Program-made: the position numbers and the translations under genes
The notes under the pieces: model-generated
Database searches by the model: none
Seen by the model: only the letters and a program-made list of their open reading frames with translations
Told to the model about the DNA's origin: nothing
Source of the DNA: Asparagopsis taxiformis
Taxonomy: Eukaryota > Rhodophyta > Florideophyceae > Bonnemaisoniales > Bonnemaisoniaceae
Assembly (NCBI GenBank): GCA_030407315.1
Contig: JALQPE010000569.1
Location: 1 to 64,000, forward strand
DNA length: 64,000 nt
Reading direction: 5' to 3'
Shown here: piece after piece, positions 10,300 to 21,323 of the stretch
Layout of the letters: every line of letters starts with the position of its first letter
How positions within the stretch are numbered: the first letter of the stretch is position 1

Positions 10300-11160
10300 T
10301 TTTGGCGTATCGTATTGTACGAAGACCCCTCCCTTTCGCACTCTACATGCACTATTTTCGAAGTGTTGAACAGTTCAGATGATCATATGTCGTACAACTT
10401 GTGTTGTTGATTGTACTCCACAAATTTTTCAGCAACGAAGAAACAGCAGATCATGCTTTGTCATGGTTACAGCAGAGGTGTTTCGCGAGGAAAGATACCA
10501 AAAATATAACTCAATATTTCTCGTCACGGAAAACGCTAGATAGTGCTGATGACACGTATATCTTGGTCGGAAAGCCGCCGCATCAGCTTGTCTCAGAGCT
10601 CATGGTGACCAATGTCCTACAGGGATCTTTTTCCTTGTTTCCCTATCAATGTGATGACGCACTTGTTCTTTGAGAACTTGCAAATTGCACCATGCCGCTC
10701 CTATTACTTGACATGTTACCATACCATCCTCCACATACACACGCACACTCACTCACTCACATCTACATTTGCATTTGTCCAGTATACACGCATCATTTAT
10801 TCGACATGAGAAGCAATTGCTTTTGCTTCGGGAGCAGAATACAGGCAGAAAATGGTGATGTTGCATGTTTGAAATGCACTTCACTCTGTGTGTCTGGCCA
10901 GTATTTGCAATTGCAGCTAGAAGAAGCATAATTCCACTATGAGCAAGAATAAGTTTAGTTTCCACGCGATTCATAAAGGGATATGCATTCAATGCGATGC
11001 ATGGTTGCTGACCAATGGTCATTATTCAGCGCTCATTGCTCGCAAGGAAATGAGTTGATAGAAAGCTTTTCTTCAAACAAAATGGCATATGTGCTGGTTC
11101 TCCTTCCTTCAGTGGTCTGTCTATCTCTTTGTTCTTTTCGACTTTCCCCCAAACTGGCTG

Positions 11161-11170
11161 CATATATAGC
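11161..11170 (+). promoter_or_regulatory. TATA box of the right-arm vWA copy
   Basis: CATATATAGC, the mirror of 8425-8434, still intact about 94 bases before the ATG at 11264. Confidence 0.6.
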
Positions 11171-11263
11171 AAAGATCTGAAGCAGGATTGACGTTTGCCG
11201 CATCCAAAGGACCCATCACACCTCTCTACCTACCAACAGTACATTCTTCGACTCTGCTTTACA

Positions 11264-11961
11264 ATGAATCTTTTCACCTACATGTTTCTTGCTCTTCTCG
11301 TTGCCTCTGTGCGCGGAGCTGCAATGGGGGTTTGAAAAATTCCTCCACAAGAGTATTCATCCCAACTGCACGACTGGACCTGCTGCGGAAGAGATTAATT
11401 GCTGCAGGCGGCTGTAACGCCAACGTGTGCTTCGCAATTGATGGAAGTGGATCAATTTCCTCTGCAGAGTTTACAGCTCAGAAAAACTTTCTGCTCGATA
11501 TCGTATCGGTCATATCGGTTGATCAGCCTGTCGAAGTGGCTGCATGCCAATATGCTACATCTGTGAGCCCGGTGACGCCCCTGACCACGAACATTGATAG
11601 TTTCAATCTCAGAGTGAACAGTTTGCGGCAGACAGGCGGTGCATCTTTTGTTGTGGGCGGCGTCAACTACTGCTTCTCCCAGCTGTTCCGGCGCCGAGGC
11701 GAAGCAAACAAAATTGTGCTGCTCGGAGATGGGAGGAGCAACATTGGGTCGCAGGCTTATCGCCGGGCAAACTTGTTCCGCAGGCTTGGTGGCAGTGTGT
11801 GCACAGTTGCCGCTGGATTTGCTGACAACTCCCAGCTGCTGAAGATTGCTGGAGGAGATCCGAACCTTGTCTTCGAGGTGGACAACTTCCTGGACATTCT
11901 GAATCTCCAGCTCATTATTGAGGACCTCGTATTCGGTATTTGTGGCATTTCGCCGTTTTAA
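11264..11961 (+). pseudogene. frameshifted vWA family A copy (right arm)
   Basis: Mirror copy of the 232-aa gene at 7633-8331. The signal-peptide frame starts at 11264, but the run that is six G in the left arm is five G here (11326-11330). As a result the frame meets TGA at 11333-11335 after 23 codons. The vWA domain remains open in another frame, and a 257-codon frame starting at 11188 joins it, but that frame lacks the signal peptide. The rest of the copy, promoter included, is almost identical to the intact arm. A recent inactivation, a polymorphism or a homopolymer sequencing error are all possible. Confidence 0.8.
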
Positions 11962-12234
11962 ATGGACTGGACTGGACTGCAGTGGAAGCCAGCCATTACT
12001 ATTAGTTCAATCGTCCCAGGGCCTACACAGCTGTCTAGTGTTGCAGCGCGACTATTAGCAAAAATGAAGTCCTTTAAATGTCATTAGTAGCGATTACAGT
12101 TTGATACTATCATCCGTCCGTATGTTTGTCTTCAGCATGAATGTAAACTCAACTGGCATCATGTCAACAGCATGGTATGGTTTCTTGTCTGACGTTGGAT
12201 GTTTAGAAAAATCTGTATTCTCTTCCTGTGCCGA

Positions 12235-14545
12235 TCGGCTCCACTCTGTTCGTACAACCTTGTACTATGATGTGCTCGGATTCCAGCTCGCGTGCCGACC
12301 ACATTACCAAATCCCGAGACATTGAGATGCGAGGAACCGATTTCGAGCGTCTCTGATGCGCTTAGAATTGCGTACTGTTGTTTCGCTGACTTGTCGAGAT
12401 GTTATTGGTAAATTGATGTACGAATTTCCGATTTCCCGCGTTTGTTCACGACTGGAAGAACTGAAGATCTCACGCCCGCTATAACGACAGTGTTCGCTAT
12501 CCGACCGCGTTTGAAAATGTCAGGCTTCACATTTTTGCTCACATTGTGCTGTTCGCATGCAGTCGGGAATCTAACCTTCATCTAATCGCATCTCAAGCCC
12601 TCTTCATCACCGCCAAAAGCATTATTCCGAGTATCCTCGTTACTGCGTCCATCCCTATGTTATTTGATACAAACCGTTGTCGATAGTGCCTGTTGCCTTT
12701 GCACCGCATGCTGCCTTTCCGGTCGTCTTCCCGCACTGCAATGTGTCAACTCGACGTTACGAGCCTGCGTGTGACGAATAGCCGGACACTCTCACTGCTG
12801 TGGAATTCTCTTGAACGACTGGTTGTAACACCTGACCACATCCTGAAGCACCATTGCTTTTACGCAAGTTCAGTATAGAAACCCGGTCATTTCGTTCGTG
12901 AATCAATAGATGAGACGGCCTTTCGTGTTCACAGTTCCATCGGCCCCTCGGCGATATCCCTTCTCTCGCAGCGAATGCTCTACCGTTCCCACCACTCTAG
13001 GTCACATCGCTCTATGCTGCCACATTATGTCTCACAGTTGACACTCAACAGTTCTTTATAAGCGTTCCACTCTGTAATCTACCATCCCTATACACTGCTC
13101 GTACAGCTGCACCCCCGGTTTTCAGCCACTCCATTACCTCTACTTTAGGACAGACCGCTTTTGCGCCTCCTCTGCAGCACAATCCCCATTCGACACGTTT
13201 TCCTTGTTCTTGATGCCGTTCACACGTCTCATCGACTGTACAGTGTTCACAACATCTGCCAGAACGCATTCAATCTCCGTCAAGAACCCGCTTTCTCCAG
13301 TCACATCCCCGCAATGATTTAATAATCAGCGTCGAGCGGTAGGACACGGGAATTGATTACAAACAATTTCAGATCCGTAACCATCACCAATCACAAGCTA
13401 AAATCAACATCTGAACGTTTGTCCGCCTATATGCTGCACACCAAACCATGGCATCCAAGTTGCAGCTGAATAAAATCACAGGAGGGATGATGCCAGCGCC
13501 TACAACGTGCCGTCTGTACGAAATCAGAGCGGCGTCTGTCAGGTGATCACCTTCCTCAGTTGTCCGACTCCCAATTTGAGCACACCATTGCGACCAAAGT
13601 ACAGATCGGCATCAATTCCAACACACTACTATTCTGTGCAGCTGCAAGTTTGAAGTTGTATGCTTTCGAGTTGGGCGCCGAATCGCAGTTGAGATTGGAA
13701 TCGTGTCTCTTCTATTTCGAATTCCAGAGCACGAGCTGTCACGTAAGCGCGTCACGCCAGATGAAGCAAGCTACCGCCGTTAATTCGGGCTCTGCATGTT
13801 TTTTCAGCCTTGTTTCAGCTGGTGATTTTCATTGGTCCAAAATTTTCACAAAGCATTTGTATTGGTGCACAGACAGTACGAAGATCCGTCTCACCTCCGC
13901 CGACATCGACCCAGTTTCATCTTGTAAATTGTCCGTGGGCCGAATTACAGCAACATCAAACGCGACGGCAGCTGTGCGAGTGGGTGTGATGTTATCATTT
14001 TCATCTCCTGTAACGCTAATGTGGGCTTGTTGAGTGGAGTAAGGGAGGAGATATCAGCATTGATGATTCATCGAGTCGTTTTCGAGTATTTTCAATATTG
14101 CGCCTTCTCATCGCATTGCTGTGTCTTACCAACAGAATCAAGGAGTGTATCTACAACTTTTTTTAAAAGAGGCAAGTGTGTTTTGCGCACCCATCTGATT
14201 TCACAGCAATTTCGCATATGTCCAATCCGTTAGACTCTTTGTCAAATGTCAGGTTTCATATCCAACTTTCTTCGCCATCTCTCAAACATTTACGCTCCTC
14301 AACTGCAAACGAAATTCCCGCTTCTCGTCAATCATGCTCAAAATCTGCAGGAGTCCATATTGTATTCCTAGAATGCGACCCTGATCCATTTCACGATCCA
14401 TAGCGAATGATGGACACATTCATTCATCGTATCGCTCTTGCCGTAACTGTAGAAAAACTCCAGACACACACACACACACACACACAAATTCTCTCTAGAT
14501 GCGGCTCTCGCTCTTCGCGTCGTGTCGAACAGACTCTGGTCCGCT
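12235..14545. other. region without a recognised gene
   Basis: The longest frame is 157 codons (13560-14033, plus strand) with no signal peptide, repeat or family resemblance that I can see. A CA dinucleotide tract lies at 14463-14486, just before the membrane-protein gene. No TATA box is obvious upstream of 14546. Confidence 0.4.
14463..14486 (+). repeat. CA dinucleotide microsatellite
   Basis: A (CA)n run of about 12 units, 60 bases before the ATG of the first membrane-protein gene. Confidence 0.85.
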
Positions 14546-16333
14546 ATGACGTCTCGCACCAGTTTTTTTCAATTCCTACTGTCCTTTCTTGTCATCCTCC
14601 TAGTTCCATTCTTGGCCGAATCGGCTTCCGAAATGCGCCAAGACTATTCCAAAAATGAATCTGAAAACACTTCAACCATCGACAAAATCTGCTTGGTGGA
14701 GCTTCAATCGAACAGGTGGCCGAGCTGGCTCTTTCATTTCATTGGCACAATAATTGTCGGCATCGCGTTGGGCATTCATGACATCTACACCCGCAAACCT
14801 CGAAGTGAGTTGATTTGCTTCTATTTCTTCTATGTCCTCCTGGGTATCACATTCATTATTTCCCAATATACTTCTCTCTGCTTCCAGGATCCGACTATGC
14901 TTTTTGCTGCAACCGTGTTCATAGGCTATGTCATCCACAGAAGTTTCCCTCGTATATGGAGCACAAATTTTCGCTATTTGCATTTGGAAGCACCCATGTG
15001 GCGCACCAGAAAAGGCATAATCTTCAAACGAATGCGCCGAAAGCCAAAAGCCTATAAACCAACTCCCAAGCATAACTGGAATGGCGATGCCTACAATTCC
15101 ACGTTTATGGATGGGTCACCCATGATCTATATTGAAGAAGTTGATTATGAGCACTGGGAAAGGAATCATAGTCAATGGATTGGATTTATGAGACAAGCTC
15201 GAATGGGCCGTAAGGATTCACAACGGGCTGCCTGTGCACTTAGAATGGCTTGTTCCATACCGCTTCCAGCCTGCATCTCCGTGGGAAAGACAGAATATCA
15301 CTCCATGCGAGGTACTCTTGGAATTGAAATTGCCCATGTGTGGAATATCCCGCAACGAGACTTGGAGAAGCTTGACTGTTTCAACAGAAATGGGGATAGA
15401 ACGTTCATAGAATGTGACCGTCATGAGGAACTGGCATTGCATTTACACATGAAGATGTTGTCGGAAGGTTATGACAAGGGCGGATTTGATGAAAGTTGGA
15501 CAAATCGTGCACATGAATGGCTTCTTGGCGAGCTATTTCCAAGCAAATATGATATGGACCACCACAGAAATGAGACACTGAGTAAGGCATTGGCATATGG
15601 AAAAGTTGATGAATGTCCTGAAAACAGCGAGCAGCAGTACTGGTACTTGATGAAAAGGGAAGATGCAGAAGATATGAAGCTTGAAAGAGCGCCACGGTGG
15701 CGAACAGGAAATGGGGGGATTGTCAAAATAGTTCGGCTCGTACGAGCATCAGAACAATCACTCAATAGTACAACAGAAAATCAGGCACAAACTCCATCAC
15801 ACCCGCAGGCTGCAGACGAAAAGAGCTACGAAATGAAAATAGAGGCCGAAAACGAATATTGGGAACGGCGCAGCGAGTCCGACAGTCTATGGGCCAAGAT
15901 AAACAGAGTGTTGCAAAAGAATATAAAAACAGCAGAAGATATACGGGAAGAGAAGAAAGTGATCCTGTCTCGAAAGAAGTTACGCACAGCAGCAGAAAAA
16001 AAGGAAAGAAAGGCGGCCGAGGAAAAATTGGAACAACTTGCGCAAGAGATTGCTATTTCGAGAGCTGCTGGGTTGGCCTATCGGATGGCATACAACATAC
16101 CTGGAACAAGTGACGACGCAATGACAACACATATTAGTATCCAGAGAGAGGATTGCAGTGGAGTTCGTGGTGATGTAGGGAAAACGATTGATCGCGCATG
16201 GGAAGAGATTGTGGGGGAACGGAAAGGGGAAATAGAAGCGTTGACCACAAGTGATGAGGTGCAGGTATTTCGAGAATTTGCAAGTGACGAAGTTGTACCT
16301 CGGTTTGAGAGATTGAAAAACTTCGAGATTTGA
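14546..16333 (+). CDS. membrane protein of unknown family, copy 1 (C-terminally truncated)
   Basis: A 595-aa protein I do not recognise. It has an N-terminal signal peptide (about 1-27), then three hydrophobic segments: near WLFHFIGTIIVGIALG, near CFYFFYVLLGITFIIS, and near MLFAATVFIGYVI. A long soluble part rich in Arg, Glu and Trp follows. Its first half contains the module ALRMAC...H.MRG.LG.E.AHVW.IP, then WLLGELF and S-E-Q-Q-Y-W-Y-L. A second, diverged copy of the same module begins near residue 450 (AYRMAYNIP...) but is cut off by a stop at 16331-16333. The tandem paralogue at 21324-23477 continues for about another 100 residues, and the matching DNA survives downstream here (16334-16660) out of frame. 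I chose ATG 14546 because it begins the signal peptide. A surface or endomembrane role is likely; function unknown. Confidence 0.75.
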   Translation: MTSRTSFFQFLLSFLVILLVPFLAESASEMRQDYSKNESENTSTIDKICLVELQSNRWPSWLFHFIGTIIVGIALGIHDIYTRKPRSELICFYFFYVLLGITFIISQYTSLCFQDPTMLFAATVFIGYVIHRSFPRIWSTNFRYLHLEAPMWRTRKGIIFKRMRRKPKAYKPTPKHNWNGDAYNSTFMDGSPMIYIEEVDYEHWERNHSQWIGFMRQARMGRKDSQRAACALRMACSIPLPACISVGKTEYHSMRGTLGIEIAHVWNIPQRDLEKLDCFNRNGDRTFIECDRHEELALHLHMKMLSEGYDKGGFDESWTNRAHEWLLGELFPSKYDMDHHRNETLSKALAYGKVDECPENSEQQYWYLMKREDAEDMKLERAPRWRTGNGGIVKIVRLVRASEQSLNSTTENQAQTPSHPQAADEKSYEMKIEAENEYWERRSESDSLWAKINRVLQKNIKTAEDIREEKKVILSRKKLRTAAEKKERKAAEEKLEQLAQEIAISRAAGLAYRMAYNIPGTSDDAMTTHISIQREDCSGVRGDVGKTIDRAWEEIVGERKGEIEALTTSDEVQVFREFASDEVVPRFERLKNFEI

Positions 16334-16660
16334 TCCGAGTTCTTCTGGTGAAGATTATGGTGTATATAATGAGAAATTCGGTCTCAAGAGGGATCACTGG
16401 GTGTTTGCAAGAGATTGGTTGCTGAGCGACATGATGTGGGGGAGCGTGGATGATGAAGTATTGATGACAAATGCATACGCATTGGTGAAATCGAGGGTTG
16501 GCAGGGGACGTGGCGTCAAATAGGACACATTGGTACTTGGTGAGGCCGGATAAAGCAAGGCTAGTTCGAACGATGCACGACCGGGTCGAGAAGAATATTT
16601 CGGACAGGCGAGAGGGGCGGTCCAGTCATCGGCGTCAACATCCGTTTCAAAGTTGCGTAT
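16334..16660 (+). pseudogene. out-of-frame remnant of the copy 1 C-terminus
   Basis: The DNA after the stop at 16333 still matches the 3' part of the paralogue at 21324-23477. CTTCTGGTGAAGATT is shared, and the segment reading A-R-D-W-L-L-S is preserved (around 16410-16430), followed by a peptide resembling W-Y-L-(V/L)-R-(P/S)-D. A short deletion next to the GATTTGATCC junction, compared with copy 2, explains the loss of frame. Transcript read-through or an intron is less likely. Confidence 0.65.
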
Positions 16661-17704
16661 GATACTGTAATGCTAATGTTAGTTTTTAGCTTACGTAATA
16701 TTACAGTACACCAGATCTGACACGGTGCGTCACGGCGCTTGATCCTATATTTTCAAGTATTCAGGCTTTTTGAATTACGCTGGGTCAATTGGAATTGTTC
16801 AGCGAGAACGTACTTGGCGGTGCGTTCCAACCGTTGAAGTATCTTCAATTGTTCAATGGTGGAGACAATCAGTGGAAGGGATTGACGAAAGCAGAGAGCA
16901 AGAGCTGCCTGAACAAGTTCGACACATCTACCTTTACCAGCCCGTGTGAACACTTTGCTACGCTGTTCGCGTTTTTATTCGACATTAACCGTACCGCGAT
17001 GAGCTGTACTTGGCATCCTGAACGACCAGGCGCTTGGTAGATCTTTTGAACATTCCCGCGCCCTGCAGTTCGGCATCAGCAGTCTTCGACAAACCTGATT
17101 CTTTTTTTTTCTAGAAAAAAAACCTTTCATTGCTGTGACACTTTGAAATACGGCGACTGTTACACGTATTGGTGTATCGAGATACGTCTTCATCGCCTTC
17201 CACGTTCTTCAACTGTACGGAACAGGCGGAGCCCAGCGGCTCCTGGCAGACCAGGTGTAGCAGGCATAACATTTTATAACGGGGATCTGGTCTACCAAGT
17301 TGTTGCCAATTTTTCCCAATTGTCACAATAGAACCAACGGGGTCATAGATTCGTTTATGTCTGGATCCTAATAAGACAGCCTGTCGAAGAGACCGTCGCC
17401 GGTCGGGAGGCGGAAGAATATACTGAACAAACATGATCCCGCAGATCAAATTATCAAAGTCGCACGGCACTGTCGTTCCTCACAGTTTCCATACAGTTGC
17501 AAGTATACATTCCATCTTTACTTTTTTCGTCTACTACTATCGATGGTGATTCAAATTTCCGTGTTCAAAGGGTGAAGAAACAGGAACACGACTGGCGACC
17601 AGGTAAACATGCTACTTTATGTTATTATTGTATCCATCACGTCAATCTAAATAAATTTCGCATGCTACAGCAAGCGCACGCTTCATGCTCTGAACACTAT
17701 GGAA
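16661..17704. other. region without a recognised gene
   Basis: Contains only short frames. The longest, 119 codons on the minus strand (17111-17470), overlaps a dispersed repeat at 17368-17432 shared with 6767-6833. A T-run followed by an A-run near 17101-17125 can form a hairpin (TTTTTTTTTCTAGAAAAAAAA). Confidence 0.4.
17368..17432. repeat. dispersed repeat copy B
   Basis: Aligns with 6767-6833 in the same orientation. The minus-strand peptide around it reads L-P-P-P-D-R-R-R-S-L-R-Q-A-V, similar to copy A. It is probably part of a decayed mobile element or duplicated gene whose family I cannot name. Confidence 0.45.
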
Positions 17705-17708
17705 TCAA

Positions 17709-19028
17709 TCACGGACATCCAATCTCAGTTGTAGTCGTAATCGTCTGTGTACCAAGCAGACCACCACTCGCGATGAACTGTACAGTGCAACTAAATCCAG
17801 GATCTTCATCACACACGCCCTCCATAATCATGATCGTCTCATTGAGGATAACAGATTCTCCCGGAGCAAGCGTTAGCGGAAGCGGAGGATCAAATGTCAC
17901 TCCAACATTTCCATCACAATCAGATGTATCCGCTGATATCTCCTGGTCCAATGTACCAACAGCCTCGATAATACTGTCAATCAACCCAGCTTGATCCGCA
18001 CTGTCCACAAGAGTTCCACCAGTACCATCAGTAATAAAAGTTCCCTGTCCTGCACCACCAACCGGTGGTGAACCAGCTGGGCAACCAAATGCAGTTGGCA
18101 CAGCGTCCAAGCCACCACTAAAGCTGGCTGCAACGACTGTAATATCTCTACCGTTCAGAGCTGAAACGACAACGTCTCTAGTGAGGACTGTAGAATCGAA
18201 GCATGTAGGTTCGTGACCGGGTGCATCACCGAAATAGACGATGATTTTACGGGCCCCTGTGCGGAATCCGATGGTGGAATCAGTGGCAACTTGGAAAAGA
18301 GCAGCCAGATTCGCCTCTGAAAAGTCTCCTCCTCCAGCTGCTGTCAACGTACTAATGGCACTTAGGACGGGTGTTGTGTCAGTAGTGATGGACTGCAAAT
18401 TGACAAAGCCATTGGTTGTTCCTGCATCGGCCTCATCACGATAGAAGCCGACGCCGAAGGCTACATCAGAAGATGCATTCAAGCGGTTATTGATCACTTC
18501 CATGAAACCGGCCTGTACAGTTGCAATTCCAGTACTGATAGAGCCTGTTGCATCACTGAGAAGATAAAAGTCCTCCATTGGGGTACCGGAACCGAGTGGG
18601 ATGGGAATATTCACTTCAACGGTGATCTTTTCACCGACTGGTACATTATCGACATTAATTGGATCATCAGGGTCGAGAGTTGGAATTGGGGTACGGGTCG
18701 GAGTTGGGGTGACACTCGGTTCCGCACATTTGAAACCACGTGGACGAACGCGTGTGCCGTCAATTATTTCACCAACTCCCTCGCAGGGCATGATGACACA
18801 TCTGCCCTTCAAGCGACGACATTCTCTGATTACTTGACGACGACGGCGTCGACAGATATTGGGACAGGTAAATTCAGGACGGGGACGGGGACCGCGAGGA
18901 CCACGTCCACGCATGCGAAGTTGAGAGGAATCGGAGAGGTCGACATTGTGTGCTTTTGCAGCTGTTGAGGAAGATGCATAAACGGCGAACAACAGTGCCA
19001 GAAGCAAAACCAGGAGTGGTGAGTTCAT
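17709..19028 (-). CDS. secreted vWA/integrin-beta-like protein (family B, copy 1)
   Basis: A 439-aa protein. Residues 1-23 are a signal peptide. Residues 40-100 are Arg/Pro/Cys-rich with a five-Arg stretch (60-64), and a Thr-Pro linker follows at 107-117. A vWA domain spans about 150-356, with a metal site Asp159-x-Thr161-x-Ser163 (Thr in place of the first Ser), GGGDF at 232-235, and YFGDAPGH with Asp268, an arrangement reminiscent of integrin beta I-like domains. A C-terminal beta-rich segment (about 360-439) has Cys371, 406, 414 and 438. No transmembrane anchor or GPI tail is visible, so it is probably secreted to the wall or matrix. A TATA box lies 73 bases upstream. The second copy is at 35317-36636. 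Confidence 0.85.
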   Translation of the reverse strand: MNSPLLVLLLALLFAVYASSSTAAKAHNVDLSDSSQLRMRGRGPRGPRPRPEFTCPNICRRRRRQVIRECRRLKGRCVIMPCEGVGEIIDGTRVRPRGFKCAEPSVTPTPTRTPIPTLDPDDPINVDNVPVGEKITVEVNIPIPLGSGTPMEDFYLLSDATGSISTGIATVQAGFMEVINNRLNASSDVAFGVGFYRDEADAGTTNGFVNLQSITTDTTPVLSAISTLTAAGGGDFSEANLAALFQVATDSTIGFRTGARKIIVYFGDAPGHEPTCFDSTVLTRDVVVSALNGRDITVVAASFSGGLDAVPTAFGCPAGSPPVGGAGQGTFITDGTGGTLVDSADQAGLIDSIIEAVGTLDQEISADTSDCDGNVGVTFDPPLPLTLAPGESVILNETIMIMEGVCDEDPGFSCTVQFIASGGLLGTQTITTTTEIGCP

Positions 19029-19099
19029 TGTGAATGGGCTGTGGATCGGTGGAGCTGGATGATGAGGTGAGGATGAGGTTGAGAGGTTTGGATGGGAGG

Positions 19100-19107
19100 T
19101 ATTTATA
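19100..19107 (-). promoter_or_regulatory. TATA box, vWA family B copy 1
   Basis: TATAAATA on the minus strand, 73 bases before the ATG at 19028. It is conserved at the same distance in copy 2 (35244-35251). Confidence 0.75.
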
Positions 19108-21236
19108 CAAGTTTGTGTCTCGTTCTGAGTATGTCTAGAGAAGGGTTTTTGAACATACTAGACCGGGAAATGGGGGAATGGTTTGGAATTGCGTGTTTTC
19201 GGATGACTAGTTGAAGACGGACGGGAAATGGATTTTTGTGGTCGTCACAAACATGAAATGAATCTGAAAGTGTCGTTGTAGTAAGTGGGGAGATAACCAA
19301 CAGCAGGATGTGGTAGCAATGACAGGTATCTTGAAAGTGCACATACGAAAGGTAGAAGAATGTCTATCGGATGCAATACGATTTGATGGAGGGAATAGAA
19401 CGACGAAATCTTTGAGGGGGTTTGTACTGGTACTGGTCAATGGCGGTGAAAACAATAAGGACAGGATATGATGAGAACAACTGAGACAAAATGTTGGGAG
19501 ATAGATGGAAGTTGATCAGAGGAGGCAAGCTTTACAGATGTTTCGAAGAAAAACGTGCATTCGATGCTTTAACGGAAGTACCTGAGAACATGTGCATGGT
19601 TCTGTCACTAGATTTCTACACGTAGGGCTAGAAGCTAGACTAACGCTGAAGGGAAATCTAATGGTCAAAAACTCGCAGATGTGCTTCTGCATTGAAGGCG
19701 GAAAGTAGACAAGGATGGTTTTTTGAATTGAAATGAGGCGATTCGAGCTACTAGTGGACGACTACACAACAACGAGGATTGAGGCGATGATGAGCCGAAA
19801 TTGGATCAGATTGAATAGATGAGGACCGCGTTGAAAGCCGCTGAATGCATGCGTGTGGCATTGTCACAATCATGACAAAGCGCTTCGGGGGAAGATTAGT
19901 GGATCCTACAATGATGTGGTATACTCATAACGGGTGATTTATTGTTTTTTCGCGACAACTGGCCAATGGTAAGTTGCGTGAAAGGCGCTCGTATTCGCTG
20001 TCAGATGAGATAGTGTGCTCTACAAGCGTATTGGGCGCACAAAACCGTAGTTCAATGCCGTGTTGCGATAGACACAATTCCGCGTTGTTATCCCTTGAGA
20101 GTTGTTACCCATGGGGCACCTTCCACACGTCTCACGTCATTACAAACACCGTTGCGTGTGGTGCGAATCGCTGAATCTTAGATGTGTTGTCTAGCATACC
20201 ATCCCTTCCGCCCTTACACATAGAAATGTGCATCTACCGCCGCAATGGCGACAATGAAAGTACAAACAGTCAATTTGGATCAGGTATTCACATAACGTGT
20301 CGCTACGTACATTACAAGACATATTTTCTCTAGGGTTCGGGACGTATGCTGTACAACTTCTTTCCATGCACGACAACGATGATACAACTGTTGTGATCAA
20401 GCCGAGTATTTTCCTTCAACCAGATAGCTGTCAACAACTACACCGTTCGTATAAAGTGGGTCTGTTACGCGCGACTCGTCCTCTAGAGCGACCTGGATAT
20501 TCACACCGTGTGCATTCTCGTCTGCAGAGATTGCAAGGTCGAGATGAACCGTGGTGTGCGTTGTGGGAGCGATGTGACTTGATGCACAGAACGTGCAATT
20601 ACTAGGGATGGTCGGTGGCTAAGCCGAGGCAATCTTCGGGAGAAATAGAAGACCGCCGGTACCGCCGCCTGAGTTTCAGGAGTCGGTTGCAGTGTATTGC
20701 ATCTGAGGTGTATCCGTGGTGAATTTCATAATCATGAATGGCCTTTCTATAAAACATTTCAGAAACTGTGAAAGGTTTGTGCCTCACGTGGATCTCCTGG
20801 GAAACTCTCCTGAATGGTACGTATATGACGTACCGCTTCGAGACTTCATGTACGCATGATGTTATTCCTCCCACAGTTACATCGCTGTCGTCAACGTGTC
20901 GAGTCGAGGACGTTTTCTCCATGCCGATGGTACAGCGATGTATATGAGTGTAGTTGACACCGATGTTCATTGCTTTCCTGCCATTTTCCTCATATACCCT
21001 CTCAAAACTCGCTCTTGTCAAATGACAGTTCCAAGCGCAAACAAACAGCCAATAGTCCTCTTTATTAGCCGCTCATAAGTTTTGACGTCACAAACATTCG
21101 TCCATCCCGCCAATGGTTTTCCGTCTCGTCGAGCTATCGTCCGCTTCCTACAATGCGCATACCTAATAGTCTTTTATCCACTATGGGTTGTTGCCTTTGC
21201 GACGAAAAACACAATCCTTCACCTCCTTTCAACATG

Positions 21237-21244
21237 TATATATA
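21237..21244 (+). promoter_or_regulatory. TATA box of membrane-protein copy 2
   Basis: TATATATA within GTATATATAGC, 87 bases upstream of the ATG at 21324. Confidence 0.7.
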
Positions 21245-21323
21245 GCATTCAGATAGACTACCCCCGATGTACGTACAATCGTTTCATCATCGCCATCTCT
21301 ATTGTTCGGTGTACAAGTCCACA

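Larger units (their letters stand above)
10298..12234. repeat. palindrome, right arm (1937 bp)
   Basis: Reverse complement of 7360-9297, one base shorter because of a G5 versus G6 difference at 11326-11330. It carries the frameshifted vWA copy. Outside 12234 the sequence diverges abruptly (GTGCCGA followed by unrelated bases). Confidence 0.95.
17705..19900. repeat. inverted duplication unit, left copy (vWA family B)
   Basis: Matches the reverse complement of about 34440-36637. The gene, the TATA box and about 870 bases of upstream DNA are all recognisable in both copies, with the upstream part more diverged and containing indels. Homology stops right after the stop codon at one end and near 19900/34440 at the other. 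The two copies face each other across about 14.5 kb. Confidence 0.9.
19029..21323. other. promoter side of the repeat unit, then region without a recognised gene
   Basis: Up to about 19900 this is the shared upstream part of the inverted duplication. From 19900 to 21230 I see no gene: the longest frame (139 codons, minus, 20602-21021) shows no domain or signal peptide. The TATA box of the next gene is at 21237-21244. Confidence 0.45.

Noticed and set aside
13560..14033. 157-codon plus frame
   Set aside because: No domain, signal peptide, TATA box or paralogue; length is within chance for this amount of DNA.
20602..21021. 139-codon minus frame upstream of the second membrane gene
   Set aside because: No recognisable feature or second copy in the window.
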